DNA of 64,000 nt, taken from contig CAWJLG010000006.1 in the NCBI GenBank assembly GCA_963843595.1, positions 124,001 through 188,000 of the forward strand, given 5' to 3'. Below the pieces are notes generated by a model, which was not told where the DNA came from, did not search any database, and saw nothing but the letters and a program-made list of their open reading frames with translations. The position numbers and the translations under genes are program-made. Shown here one piece after another: positions 8,203-17,152 of the stretch. The DNA is from CAIWHR01 sp963843595 (GTDB lineage: Bacteria > Pseudomonadota > Gammaproteobacteria > Burkholderiales > Casimicrobiaceae). Numbering within the stretch: the first letter of the stretch is position 1; each line of letters begins with the position of its first letter.

Positions 8203-8912
8203 GGCTGCAGGGAAAGGCGTCGTTCATTAGGTACGCCTCAGTGAACTTGAAAACGCTGCGAGAAGGCATCGCCGTTCCTGAAGCGGCGGCGCCCGCACCT
8301 CACATCCGCGATCATCGATATCTCGACAAATTCGGCCCGGTCGATTGTCGAGATTCGACCTTGGCAAGATGAACAAAGAAGTGGAAACGCCGGTCGCAAG
8401 GCACGATTGTCGACCAAGAACTGCGAAGTCGAGCCCGTGTACCTCGCAGACCGAAGGAGTCGGGACTCGAAGCCCCTCAATGTGGATCGCGACCACTCGC
8501 ATCTTCGAGCAGGACCGCGATTCCGAGGCAGCCACCGGCAACGGCGATGCGGTGCATGTCGGCTCCACGAGGCAGCCTGATGAGCCGCCACAGTTGCACC
8601 CGACCTGTCGCAGACGATCCTCGACGACCTGACCGAAGCCGAACTCATCGACCTCAGCAACCGGTCGTCGCGCGTCTGAAGTCTTGGCAGCGGCTCACGC
8701 GCACATGCTCGATCAGCATCGGTGAAAGCGTGTTTCAGCCGATGGCATCCTGTATTCATCGGCATCATCTCCAAGTACAACGCAAGACAGTCACGGTCAT
8801 CACCGAGAACGGACAGCATGGTGTTGGCCGTGTCTCGCGGTAGAGCCGCCTCCAACCTCGGGACGGCGTTCGCAGGTCCACATGCCGGAGTGCGCGCTGG
8901 CGATCGCCCAAC
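8203..8912. other. Degraded region without an intact gene
   Basis: About 700 bp without a convincing gene. Stops interrupt every frame at short spacing and codon use does not show the strong third-position GC of the neighbours. Short open stretches (for example 8241-8372 and 8600-8681 on the plus strand) have no recognised motif. Together with the acetyltransferase fragment that follows, this looks like the site of decayed genes. Confidence 0.5.
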
Positions 8913-9135
8913 TTGCTCGAGGAGTTCATCGCAAAGCTGGGGGACGTGCGATCACGTTCGCATCGGGGTGGTGCGAACGAACGAAGATGTCATGCCGTTC
9001 TGGTCCCGCCTTGGCTTCGATCCTACCGGAGAGCTCAAGCCGTATCAGTACGGGTCCATTCAGTCAGAGACCATCGTCTTGCAAAAGCGGCTGCCTGACC
9101 CTTCGCTGGAGCGAGCCGCCGACGGTGGCTGCTGA
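8913..9135 (+). pseudogene. GNAT acetyltransferase C-terminal remnant
   Basis: Two frames together spell the C-terminal part of a GNAT-type N-acetyltransferase. LLEEFIAKLGD (from 8913) is followed, after a frame change near 8955-8965, by HVRIGVVRTNEDVMPFWSRL and then GFDPTGELKPYQYGSI. The motif FWxRLGFxxTGExKPY is typical of GNAT C-termini. The acetyl-CoA-binding half upstream is not recognisable, so the gene is truncated and shifted. The last frame runs to TGA at 9135, just before the next gene. Confidence 0.55.
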
Positions 9136-9150
9136 AATTCCCGACCTCCC

Positions 9151-10242
9151 ATGCCCACTATCGCCTCCCTGCGCGCCGGTTTCTATCATGTCCCGCTGCC
9201 GTCGGTGCTGACCGACAGCACGCACGGGGAGATGCGCTTCTTCGAGCTCGTCACGGTTCGTCTCGTCGACAGCGACGGCGCCGAGGGCACGGGCTACACG
9301 TACACGGTCGGTGCGGGGGGCGGCGGGATCCACGACATGATCGCGCGTGACCTGACGCCCGCGCTTCTCGGCCGCGACGCGGAGAACACCGAAGCGCTGT
9401 GGCAGGCGATGTGGTGGCGGCTGCACTACGGTGGCCGGGGTGGTCAGGCGGCATCGGCGATCTCCGCAGTCGACATCGCGCTGTGGGATCTCAAGGCCCG
9501 ACGGGCCGGACTGCCGCTCTACCGCTTGCTGGGCGGGTTCGATCCCGAGGTGCCCTGCTACGCCGGCGGAATCGACCTCTGGCTCGACCTCGATGCGTTG
9601 CTGGCGCAGACGGACGCCAATCTCGCCAAGGGCTTCCGCGCGATCAAGATGAAGGTCGGCCGCCCGAAGCTGTCGGAGGACGTCGCACGGGTGGCCGCGA
9701 TGCGCGCCCATCTCGGGCCGGATTTTCCGCTGATGGCCGACGCCAACATGCGCTGGAGCGTGGACGAGGCGATCCGCGCCGCACGGGCGCTGCAACCTAG
9801 CCAGCTCGTCTGGCTGGAGGAACCCACGATCCCGGACGACATCGCCGGCCACGCGCGGATCGTGCGCGACGGCGGCGTGCCGATCGCGACCGGCGAGAAT
9901 TTCCACACGCTGCACGAGTTCGCGCATTTCATCCGCGCCGAGGCGGTGACGTATCCGGAGCCCGACGTCACCAACTGCGGCGGCGTGACGGTGTTCATGA
10001 AAGTCGCACACCTCGCCGAGAGCTTCAACCTTCCGTTGACCTCGCACGGCGCACACGACATCACCGTCCACCTGCTCGCGGCGGCGCCCAACCGGTCGTA
10101 CCTCGAGGCGCACGGCTTCGGGCTCGAGCGCTACCTCGCTCATCCGCTCCAGATCGTCGACGGCAACGCGCTCGCTCCGGATCGCCCGGGGCATGGCGTG
10201 GAGTTCGATTGGGACGGCCTCGAGTCGCTGCGCGTCGTTTGA
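9151..10242 (+). CDS. Mandelate racemase / muconate lactonizing enzyme family protein (enolase superfamily)
   Basis: A 363-residue two-domain enolase-superfamily enzyme. It uses Mg2+ to stabilise an enolate intermediate in racemising or dehydrating a carboxylic acid. Visible catalytic elements are the KxK base motif in FRAIKMKVGRPK, metal ligands in LMADANMRW (Asp), WLEEPTIPDD (Glu) and ATGENFHTLHEF (Glu), and the His base in TSHGAHDITVHL. The pattern of Lys plus His bases resembles the mandelate racemase subgroup acting on sugar acids or hydroxy acids, but the substrate cannot be fixed. The small gene at 10276 follows by 33 bp and is probably in the same transcript. Confidence 0.88.
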   Translation: MPTIASLRAGFYHVPLPSVLTDSTHGEMRFFELVTVRLVDSDGAEGTGYTYTVGAGGGGIHDMIARDLTPALLGRDAENTEALWQAMWWRLHYGGRGGQAASAISAVDIALWDLKARRAGLPLYRLLGGFDPEVPCYAGGIDLWLDLDALLAQTDANLAKGFRAIKMKVGRPKLSEDVARVAAMRAHLGPDFPLMADANMRWSVDEAIRAARALQPSQLVWLEEPTIPDDIAGHARIVRDGGVPIATGENFHTLHEFAHFIRAEAVTYPEPDVTNCGGVTVFMKVAHLAESFNLPLTSHGAHDITVHLLAAAPNRSYLEAHGFGLERYLAHPLQIVDGNALAPDRPGHGVEFDWDGLESLRVV

Positions 10243-10275
10243 TCCTTTCCGCGTCACCCCATCTCGGAGAGCACG

Positions 10276-10671
10276 ATGTTCGACCCCATTACCATTCCGT
10301 TCGGATCGAAGATGCTGTTCAACACCGTCAGGCTCAGACCTGGCGTCAGCATCGACGACGTCGAACTCGCACTGGGCGAGATGTGCAACGTGGTCAAGGA
10401 CACCTACGGCGGCGACAAGGGCGGGTTCGTTGCCGGACAGGTATTCCGGTTCTCCGGTTTCCTCTCTGACGAAGGATCGCTGAACGCCACGAAGGCGGCC
10501 GACGAGCACGTGGCCATCGTCACCTACTGGCGCTCCTTCGCCGAGCACGAGAGGTCGCACGCGGACACCGTGTTCAAGGCGAAGTTCGCCGCGCTGGCCG
10601 AGCTCTGCACCGACAGCAAGGAGCTCGGATACGACATGCTGTGGCAGGGCGAGCCGGAGGCGGGCGGCTGA
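10276..10671 (+). CDS. Conserved hypothetical protein, possible dimeric alpha-beta barrel fold
   Basis: A 131-residue protein I do not recognise firmly. ATG 10276 is preceded by GGAGAG at good spacing. The composition (MLFNTVRLRPGVSIDDVELA, a central VAIVTYWRSFAEHERSHAD, then a helical C-terminus) recalls the antibiotic-biosynthesis-monooxygenase-like or stress-response dimeric alpha-beta barrel proteins, where a segment like VTYWRSFAEHERSH forms strand plus helix. That is a fold-level guess only. It sits between the enolase-superfamily gene (33 bp) and the glycosylase gene (28 bp) on the same strand, so all three could be one transcript. Confidence 0.6.
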   Translation: MFDPITIPFGSKMLFNTVRLRPGVSIDDVELALGEMCNVVKDTYGGDKGGFVAGQVFRFSGFLSDEGSLNATKAADEHVAIVTYWRSFAEHERSHADTVFKAKFAALAELCTDSKELGYDMLWQGEPEAGG

Positions 10672-10699
10672 GGCGCTCTTGCCACAAACGTTCGCCCGA

Positions 10700-11263
10700 A
10701 TGCGCGGCCGGCGTCTCGATCGGGCGGCCTACAACCGACCCACGCTCGAGGTCGCGCGCGATCTTCTCGGCACGTTCATCGTGCGCCAGTCGCATGACCT
10801 GCGCATCGAGGCGATGATCACCGAAGTGGAAGCGTACAAAGGACCGCGCGACCTGGCCTCGCACGCCGCGCGCGGGCGTCGCACGCCGCGGGTCGAGCCG
10901 CTCTACGCGGAGGGCGGGACCGTGTACGTCTATCTCGTCTACGGCCTGCACTGGATGCTCAATTTCAGCACCGTGGGCGCCGGCAAGCCCGAGGGGGTTC
11001 TCGTGCGCGGCATCGTGGCGGCCCCATTCGAAACGCGGCACCTCCTTGCCGGACCGGGGAAGGTCACCCGCCATCTCGCGATCGACAAGACGCTCGACGG
11101 CGTGGATGCAACCGCCTCCGATGCGATCTGGCTGGAGGATCGCGGCGTGCGTGTCGCGTCGCGGCACATCCGGACGGGGCCGCGGATCGGCGTGGACTAC
11201 GCGGGAGCCTACTGGGCGGCACGGCCCTGGCGGTTCTGGATCGACATCGAAGACGTTCGCTGA
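10700..11263 (+). CDS. 3-methyladenine DNA glycosylase (AAG/MPG family)
   Basis: A 187-residue alkyladenine DNA glycosylase that removes alkylated purines in base excision repair. The family blocks are present: YNRPTLEVARDLLGTFIV, the catalytic-site region MITEVEAYKGPRDLASHAAR, AEGGTVYVYLVYGLHWMLN (a conserved YVYLxYGxHxxxN) and PEGVLVRGI, then GPGKVTRHLAID. The start is uncertain: ATG 10700 (MRGRRLDRAAYNRP) is used, while a TTG at 10679 would add seven residues. Downstream, 11264-11545 is about 280 bp in which I see no gene. Confidence 0.9.
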   Translation: MRGRRLDRAAYNRPTLEVARDLLGTFIVRQSHDLRIEAMITEVEAYKGPRDLASHAARGRRTPRVEPLYAEGGTVYVYLVYGLHWMLNFSTVGAGKPEGVLVRGIVAAPFETRHLLAGPGKVTRHLAIDKTLDGVDATASDAIWLEDRGVRVASRHIRTGPRIGVDYAGAYWAARPWRFWIDIEDVR

Positions 11264-11545
11264 CACGCGGCGGCATCGGCTCGCCGGACAGCGATGGAAG
11301 TCTCGGCGTGGCCGGCCCTTACCGGTCGCGGAGTCCCTGGTCTGCCCGGAACCCGACCGCTTCCCGCAATCCATTGCTAAGATAGGTGGACCATGCCTGC
11401 CTTGCCAGATGCATCGAGGCTGCGTTCCATGTGCGCACTCGACAACCGGGAGTCGACGCCCTCCGGTTCGACGGCAAACGCAGCGCAGGCGGTGACGACC
11501 CCTCGACGCGTACTGCGGCCGGGACCTGGATGAAAGGAAATCGTG

Positions 11546-11935
11546 ATGACGACGCGTGGATTCAACGTCAGCCATGCCCGCGATGCGCATTTCGAGCGCG
11601 GTCTGCGCTCGTTCTTCGAATATCGGGATCTGGGCGTCAAGGCCGCGACGGAGGGGCGCGTGGTCGCCCACGTGATCCGGGCGGCCCCGGGTGCAGCGTT
11701 TGCGGGACGACCGCATCGGCACCAGACGACGTTGCAGCTGGTCTACGTGCTGAAGGGCTGGATCGAGTTCGAATACGAAGGGCAGGGTATCGTGCGGCTC
11801 GAGGCCGGATCCTGCGTCCATCAGCCGCCGTCGATCCGGCATCGTGAGATCGGCCATAGCGACGACGTCGAAATGCTCGAGGTCGTGATGCCGGGCGATT
11901 TCGCCACGGAAGAAGTGCCATCGGTTGCGTCGTGA
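11546..11935 (+). CDS. Small cupin-domain protein
   Basis: A 129-residue single-domain cupin. The first cupin motif is in GRPHRHQTTLQLVYVLKGWI (His residues and downstream Glu that usually bind a metal), and the second is in SCVHQPPSIRHREIGHSDD. AAAGGAAAT lies just before GTG 11543 / ATG 11546; the ATG is preferred. Small cupins of this sort act as isomerases or dioxygenases or as sugar/acid sensors; the substrate is unknown. The methyltransferase starts 58 bp later on the same strand. Confidence 0.82.
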   Translation: MTTRGFNVSHARDAHFERGLRSFFEYRDLGVKAATEGRVVAHVIRAAPGAAFAGRPHRHQTTLQLVYVLKGWIEFEYEGQGIVRLEAGSCVHQPPSIRHREIGHSDDVEMLEVVMPGDFATEEVPSVAS

Positions 11936-11993
11936 CGGCAGTCCCGGCGGCGATTCGCACGCACCGACGCTGTCATCATCATCGAGGTCTTCC

Positions 11994-12824
11994 ATGAGCC
12001 CTGCCGCGGTGGAGCACCCGTATCGCGAATTCGAGCGCGCCGGCTGGGAGCGGGCGGCCGGTGCGTACGGTGCGACCTTCGAGCGCGCCACGAAGCTGTT
12101 CGCGCCGGCGATGCTGGCGGCCGCCGGCTGCCGCCGCGGAGCGCGCATTCTCGACGTCGCCTGCGCCTCGGGCTTCATCAGCGGCATGGCCGCGGCGCAG
12201 GGCGCGATCGCCACCGGTGTCGATTTTTCCGCGAGCATGGTCGCGATAGCGCAAGGGCGCTTTCCCGGGATCGAGTTTCGGCAGGCCGACGCCGAGGCGC
12301 TGCCGTTTGCCGACGCCACGTTCGACGGCGTGGTCATCGGCTTCGGGGTGCATCACTTCCCGTTTCCCGTGCGCGCGCTCGCCGAAGCGCGCCGGGTGCT
12401 GCGCACGGATGGCCGTCTCGCTTTCACCGTCTGGGCCGCACCCGACGAGCACATCATCCACAAGCTCGTGCTCGGCGCCGTGCGCGCGTCCGGGCATCCG
12501 TCGCCGGCGCTGCCCGCGCCGCCGGTCGGAACGCTCAACGATGCCGCCGGGTGCCGGCGGCTGCTCGAGGAGGCAGGGTTCGCCCCGGCGTCGATCCGCA
12601 CCGAAAGGATCGAGGCACGCGTGGCCGTGACCTCGGGTGCGGAGCTCGTCGAAATGCTCGCCAACGGGACGGTCCGCTCGTCGGCGGTGATCCGGTCGCT
12701 GCCGCCGGACAAGCTGCCGGCCATCATCGCGGCGGTCGAGCAAGCGGCCGCGCCGTACCGCGAAGCCGGCGAGCTCCGGGTTCCCGCCGTGGCGATCCTC
12801 GCGGCGGCGACACGAACGCAGTGA
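11994..12824 (+). CDS. Class I SAM-dependent methyltransferase
   Basis: A 276-residue methyltransferase of the UbiE/Methyltransf_11 type. SAM-binding motif I is ARILDVACASGFISGMA (the usual ExGxGxG is altered to DVACASGF), the acidic end of the next strand is TGVDFSASM, and the post-I region is RQADAEALPFADATFDGVV. RRVLRTDGRLAFTVWA follows. ATG 11994 (MSPAAVEHPYREFERAGWER) is preferred over the longer upstream frame. The acceptor is unknown. The sulfotransferase 28 bp downstream may be co-transcribed, so the two could modify one small molecule, but this is speculation from spacing. Confidence 0.87.
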   Translation: MSPAAVEHPYREFERAGWERAAGAYGATFERATKLFAPAMLAAAGCRRGARILDVACASGFISGMAAAQGAIATGVDFSASMVAIAQGRFPGIEFRQADAEALPFADATFDGVVIGFGVHHFPFPVRALAEARRVLRTDGRLAFTVWAAPDEHIIHKLVLGAVRASGHPSPALPAPPVGTLNDAAGCRRLLEEAGFAPASIRTERIEARVAVTSGAELVEMLANGTVRSSAVIRSLPPDKLPAIIAAVEQAAAPYREAGELRVPAVAILAAATRTQ

Positions 12825-12851
12825 AATGGCCTGCGCGGAGAGTTTCCCCGG

Positions 12852-13619
12852 ATGAAAGTCAATTTTCTCGGTGTCGGCGCCCAGAAGGCCGGCACGTCGG
12901 CGCTCGACGCCTACCTGCGGATGCATCCCGCGCTGTGCATGGCCAACGTGAAAGAAGTGCATTTCTTCGACGACGACCGGGCTTTCTTTCAGCAGGCAGT
13001 CTCCGGCTACGAGGGGTACCACCGGCAATTCGCGCCGACGCCGGCGACGGCACTCGTCGGCGAAATCACGCCCGCTTACATATACTGGAACGACGCGCCG
13101 CGGCGGATTTGGCAATACAACCCCGCCATGAGACTGATCGCGGTGCTGCGCAATCCGATCACCCGCGCCTTTTCCCACTGGAACATGGAGCGCGACCGCG
13201 GGGTCGATCCGTTGCCGTTCTGGGACGCGCTGCAGTCCGAGCGCGAGCGCTGCCGCGCAGCGCTTCCGCTGCAGCACAAGCCGTATTCGTACGTCGACCG
13301 GGGCTACTACACGGCCCAGCTGCGGCGGCTGTGGTCGTACTTTCCCGAGGAACAGGTGCTCGTGCTGCGCTACGAGGACCTGCGCGACCGCGCGAACGAC
13401 ACGCTCAACCGCGTGTTCGACTTCCTGGGGGTCGGTCGGCTGCCGCCGCTGGCGCCCAAGGTCGCGCATGCGCGACCCTACGTGACGCGGATGTCGCCGC
13501 GTGAATGGCAGTTCCTGCACGACGTCTTCGAATTCGAGATTCGCGCGCTCGAACGCATGCTTCGCTGGGATTGCGCCGATTGGCTGCGTCCGCCCGATGA
13601 GGTCGACGACGAGGACTGA
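12852..13619 (+). CDS. Sulfotransferase family protein (PAPS-dependent)
   Basis: A 255-residue sulfotransferase. The 5'-phosphosulfate-binding loop is GVGAQKAGTSALDAYLR and the 3'-phosphate-binding segment is VLRNPITRAFSHWNMERDR, both at canonical positions. The C-terminal LRYEDLRDRANDTLNRVFDF is also typical. It transfers sulfate from PAPS to a hydroxyl or amine; the acceptor is not predictable. It resembles the heparan N-deacetylase/sulfotransferase-like bacterial group in size and loop sequence. Confidence 0.88.
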   Translation: MKVNFLGVGAQKAGTSALDAYLRMHPALCMANVKEVHFFDDDRAFFQQAVSGYEGYHRQFAPTPATALVGEITPAYIYWNDAPRRIWQYNPAMRLIAVLRNPITRAFSHWNMERDRGVDPLPFWDALQSERERCRAALPLQHKPYSYVDRGYYTAQLRRLWSYFPEEQVLVLRYEDLRDRANDTLNRVFDFLGVGRLPPLAPKVAHARPYVTRMSPREWQFLHDVFEFEIRALERMLRWDCADWLRPPDEVDDED

Positions 13620-13761
13620 CGCGCGATGCCGCGCTTTCGGGCAACGGGACTGCCGGGCATCGTCACCGCGCCGCAACGGTGCGCCTGACCCGACTGGCGT
13701 AGGATCGACGCTGCGGCCACGGGATCCGCCCCGCAGGGCGCCTGGTTCCGAGGAGCGTGCC

Positions 13762-13881
13762 ATGACGCAGTCGACGCAAGCGGTCCACATCCACGAGCGG
13801 GGCGTGGCGCCGGTGATCGCGACGCCCTCAGCCGGTACTCATCCGCCTGTCGACACGAACGTGCCATTGGCGGCGCGGTGA
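13762..13881 (+). CDS. Possible 39-residue leader peptide gene overlapping the next start
   Basis: ATG 13762 is preceded by GAGGAGCG, a good ribosome-binding site. The frame encodes 39 residues (MTQSTQAVHIHERGVAPVI and on) and ends in TGA at 13879-13881, overlapping the GTG start of the next gene as GTGA. Such overlap usually marks translational coupling. No similarity is recognised, so it may be a true small gene, a regulatory upstream frame, or chance. Confidence 0.35.
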   Translation: MTQSTQAVHIHERGVAPVIATPSAGTHPPVDTNVPLAAR

Positions 13882-14549
13882 CGCGGTCCCGTCGCAATCT
13901 GCGGGTGGGCGGGTTGGGCATCGTGCTGCTGCTGACCGTCCCGCTGGCGAATGCAGCGGAGGTCCACAAGTGTCGTGACACCCGGGGCAGTATCACCTAC
14001 TCGGATCGGCCGTGCGGTGCGAAGCCTGCCGCGACGCCGGCGCAGACCCTGCCACCGGCCACGCTCGACGTTGCGCAGGTGCCGCTGCAACCGGTATTCC
14101 TGGGGCGTTTGCTTGCGCTTGCGCAACACGGGCAACTGACCGATGTGCCCTTCGTCGAACAGCAGCTTGCCGTCCGGTTCGTGCGCCGGGACGGGGAGGG
14201 CGGCAGCGCCTACGCACTCGCGCCGGGTTCGAGGCTGCGCGCAATGGAAATCGATTATGTCGTCGAGAAGCCGCGCCCGGCGGACGGCCTGCGCAAGTCG
14301 GCATTGGCACTGCGAATCGACCGGGAAAGCGCCTGCATTCGTCCCGATACGGTGACTGCGGTATTCGGCGACGCTTTTCGCGAGTTCGACTTCGGACCGG
14401 ACGCGCGCCCGGACGTGGCATCGAAGTTGCGCCGGATCATCTACGATTTCGCCGCGGCGCCGGGAGAGCCGCTCGCCCTTACCGTCACCTTCGAGCGGCG
14501 AGTGGAATTCTGCGTCGACCTCCTGAACCTCGAACAGGTCGGACGCTAG
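13878..14549 (+). CDS. Exported DUF4124-domain protein
   Basis: A 223-residue protein starting at GTG 13878. It has an N-terminal signal peptide (basic RSRRNLR, hydrophobic GLGIVLLLTVPLANA, likely cleavage at ANA-AE). The mature N-terminus is a DUF4124 motif, EVHKCRDTRGSITYSDRPCG, common in exported proteobacterial proteins of unknown role. The rest (about residues 60-223) has no recognised domain; it has two further cysteines in the C-terminal half. Probably periplasmic. The start overlaps the small upstream frame by four bases. Confidence 0.75.
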   Translation: MTRSRRNLRVGGLGIVLLLTVPLANAAEVHKCRDTRGSITYSDRPCGAKPAATPAQTLPPATLDVAQVPLQPVFLGRLLALAQHGQLTDVPFVEQQLAVRFVRRDGEGGSAYALAPGSRLRAMEIDYVVEKPRPADGLRKSALALRIDRESACIRPDTVTAVFGDAFREFDFGPDARPDVASKLRRIIYDFAAAPGEPLALTVTFERRVEFCVDLLNLEQVGR

Positions 14550-14598
14550 CGGTCTGGTGAACGGAGTCGAAGAGCATCGACGCGCATGACCGTCGACG

Positions 14599-15777
14599 TC
14601 AGCCGACGGGCGCTCGCGCCACATCGACCCAGCAACCTTGTTGCTGCGATGCGAGGCAGGCCTCGATGAAGGCCATCGTGTGGGCGCCCTCCTCGATCCG
14701 CGGATACGGAAAATCGGGCACCGGGTCACCCAGATCACGTGCCATCCGTTCGAGCGCGACCTCGCGGTAGATGTTGGCGAATGCCTCGCGCAGACCTTCC
14801 GGATGGCCGCGCGGCGTCCGCCCGAGGGTGACGATGTCGGGCGGCAGGCCGGGATCGCCGCGGCCGATGAGGCGCATGGACTCGCCCTGCGGCGCGAATC
14901 GAAGATAGCTCGCCTCACGGTGCGACCAGTCAAACATCCCCTTCTCGCCGTAGACGCGGAGCCGGATGTCGTTCTCTGCGCCGGCAGCCGCCTGCGTGAC
15001 GGTGAGCGTACCGCGGACGCCGCCCGCGAACTCGAGCAAGGCCGACGCGTGGTCGATGACCCTGCGCCCGGGCACCAAGGCGCCGACGTCGGCGACGACC
15101 CGGGCGATGTCCAATCCCGAAACATGACAGGCGAGATGCTGCGCATGGCAGCCGATCGCGCTCATCACCAGCGCGAGGCCGCTTCGCTGCGGGTCGAGCA
15201 ACCAGCGCAGGCGACTGTTCTGCGGGCCGTCCTCGAGACGCGTGGCGAGCCCGCCGTTCACGTATTCCACCTGGACGAGCCTGACCGTGCCCAGCGCGCC
15301 ATCGCGCACGAGCCGGCGCGCGTACCGGGTCATCGGGTAGGCCGAATAGCCGTGCGCGATCGCGAACAGGCGATCGTGACGCCGGCTGCGCGTGACGAGA
15401 TCGCAGGCCTCGGCGAAGTTGTGGGTCACCGGCTTGTCGGCGACGACATCGAGTCCCGCATCGAGCGCCGCGGCGGCGATCCGGTAATGCGTGTCGTTGG
15501 GTGTCATGACGGCGACTGCGTCGATGCCATCTGGACGCTGCCGTTCGCACTCCAGCAGTTGGGCGAGATCGCCGTAGCTTCGCGCGGCGTCAAAGCCCAG
15601 CGCGACGCCGGCGGCGCGGGAACGCCCAGGATCAGCCGAAAACACGCCGGCCAGCGGTTGCCAAAGCCCGTCGAGCGTCGCCGCGCCAGCGTGCATGCGG
15701 CCGATCCAGCCGTCCGTCCCGCCGCCGATGATCGCGAGCCGCAACGGCCTTCCGAAGCGTTCCCGTAACGATGCCAT
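14599..15777 (-). CDS. Gfo/Idh/MocA family NAD(P)-dependent oxidoreductase
   Basis: A 392-residue dehydrogenase. The N-terminal Rossmann domain has LRLAIIGGGTDGWIGRMHAG. The conserved EKP-like motif is present as LDVVADKPVTHNFAEACDL, and the second domain contains HGYSAYPMTRYARRLV and the YVNGGLATR region. ATG 15777 has GGGGAA just upstream; a much longer frame to 16131 overlaps the divergent alcohol dehydrogenase and is rejected. Members oxidise sugars, inositols or similar polyols; which one is not clear. The gene is divergent from the alcohol dehydrogenase at 16020, with about 240 bp between them that must hold both promoters. Confidence 0.87.
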   Translation of the reverse strand: MASLRERFGRPLRLAIIGGGTDGWIGRMHAGAATLDGLWQPLAGVFSADPGRSRAAGVALGFDAARSYGDLAQLLECERQRPDGIDAVAVMTPNDTHYRIAAAALDAGLDVVADKPVTHNFAEACDLVTRSRRHDRLFAIAHGYSAYPMTRYARRLVRDGALGTVRLVQVEYVNGGLATRLEDGPQNSRLRWLLDPQRSGLALVMSAIGCHAQHLACHVSGLDIARVVADVGALVPGRRVIDHASALLEFAGGVRGTLTVTQAAAGAENDIRLRVYGEKGMFDWSHREASYLRFAPQGESMRLIGRGDPGLPPDIVTLGRTPRGHPEGLREAFANIYREVALERMARDLGDPVPDFPYPRIEEGAHTMAFIEACLASQQQGCWVDVARAPVG

Positions 15778-16019
15778 GCGGTGTTCCCCTGCGGATTGTT
15801 GTGGGTGGACGTAGGTGCCGCCATGCGACGGCGCGTGGTCCGCGCTCGGCACCCGATCCGCCTTCCGCGCAGCCGAGGCGCGCCTGCGTCGTGGCGTGAA
15901 TTCCGTCACGCGCGCCGCGCACGCGAGATTGTCGTCGCTGCCATTGATCCCGGTCAATCTTGGCTCGGCGGTCCGTGCTATAGGATCGAGCGGCTGGCGA
16001 CCGGGATGCGGAACGCGTG

Positions 16020-17018
16020 ATGTCGATGATGCAGGCGATGGTGTGCGAGGGCCCGGGCCGGCCGCTCGTGCTGCGCGCGGTGCCGCGACCGGAGCCCGGC
16101 CCGGGCGAGATTCTGGTGGCGGTGCATGCATGCGGCGTCTGCCGCACCGATCTGCATCTGGTCGACGGCGAGCTGCCCGACCCCAAGGTTCCCGTCATTC
16201 CAGGGCACGAGATCGTCGGCAGGGTGGCCGCGCTCGGGTCCGGTGTGGTCGGTCCGCCGGTCGGTCGCAGGGTCGGCATTCCGTGGCTGGGCGACACCTG
16301 TGGCCATTGCCGCTACTGCGTCACCGGACGCGAGAATCTGTGCGCTGACGCGCGGTTCACCGGCTACCAGCGCGACGGTGGCTACGCCGAATTCGCGGTC
16401 GCCGACGCCCGCAGCGTGTTCCTGCTGCCGGATCGCTACGACGACGTGCACGCCGCGCCGCTGCTGTGCGCGGGACTCATCGGCTATCGCGCCTATGCGA
16501 TGGCGGGCGACGCCCGGACGATCGGCATCTACGGCTTCGGCGCGGCGGCCCACCTCATCGCGCAGGTGGCCCTGGCGCGCGACCGCACCGTCTTCGCCTT
16601 TACCCGACCCGGGGATCGCGCCGGCCAGTTGTTCGCCCGATCGGTCGGTGTGCACTGGTCGGGCGGCAGCGACGAAACGCCGCCTTCGCCGCTGGATGCC
16701 GCACTGATCTTCGCGCCGGCGGGGCCGCTGGTGCCGACGGCCCTCGCGGCCACGGTTCCGGGAGGGACGGTCATCTGCGCGGGCATTCACATGAGCGACA
16801 TCCCGCGCTTTCCGTATCGGCTGCTGTGGGGCGAACGCTCGGTGCGCTCGGTCGCGAACCTCACCCGTCGCGACGCGAGGGCCTTCCTGGCACTCGCCGG
16901 CGAGCTGCCGCTGGAGGTCCACGCTTCGCCCTACCCGCTGGCGCAGGCCAACGAAGCACTCGAAGCGCTGCGCGCCGGCGCGTTGACCGGTGCCGCCGTC
17001 TTGACGATTGGAAGCTGA
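16020..17018 (+). CDS. Zinc-dependent alcohol dehydrogenase family protein
   Basis: A 332-residue medium-chain dehydrogenase. Catalytic zinc ligands are in HACGVCRTDLHLVDG (Cys) and IPGHEIVGRVAALGSG (His, Glu). The structural zinc site is CGHCRYCVTGRENLC (four Cys). The cofactor-binding fold has IGIYGFGAAAHLIAQVALA, a variant of GxGxxG. Several start codons lie close together (GTG 16017, ATG 16020, 16029, 16032); 16020 is chosen. It likely interconverts an alcohol and an aldehyde with NAD(P)H. Confidence 0.88.
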   Translation: MSMMQAMVCEGPGRPLVLRAVPRPEPGPGEILVAVHACGVCRTDLHLVDGELPDPKVPVIPGHEIVGRVAALGSGVVGPPVGRRVGIPWLGDTCGHCRYCVTGRENLCADARFTGYQRDGGYAEFAVADARSVFLLPDRYDDVHAAPLLCAGLIGYRAYAMAGDARTIGIYGFGAAAHLIAQVALARDRTVFAFTRPGDRAGQLFARSVGVHWSGGSDETPPSPLDAALIFAPAGPLVPTALAATVPGGTVICAGIHMSDIPRFPYRLLWGERSVRSVANLTRRDARAFLALAGELPLEVHASPYPLAQANEALEALRAGALTGAAVLTIGS

Positions 17019-17152
17019 CGGCGTCGAATAGGCGCCATGGTCGCGCGCAGTCCCTTGTCGATCGGGTGCCGGGCCGCGGCGTTGCGCGGCAGACACGTTC
17101 TTCCGGTCGTCGTGTCCCACCCCGTCCCCCACCCCCGAGAGGAGCGTTGATC

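Noticed and set aside
9064..10560. A 498-codon minus-strand frame opposite the enolase-superfamily gene
   Set aside because: Same cause: it spans several real plus-strand genes and has no recognised motif.
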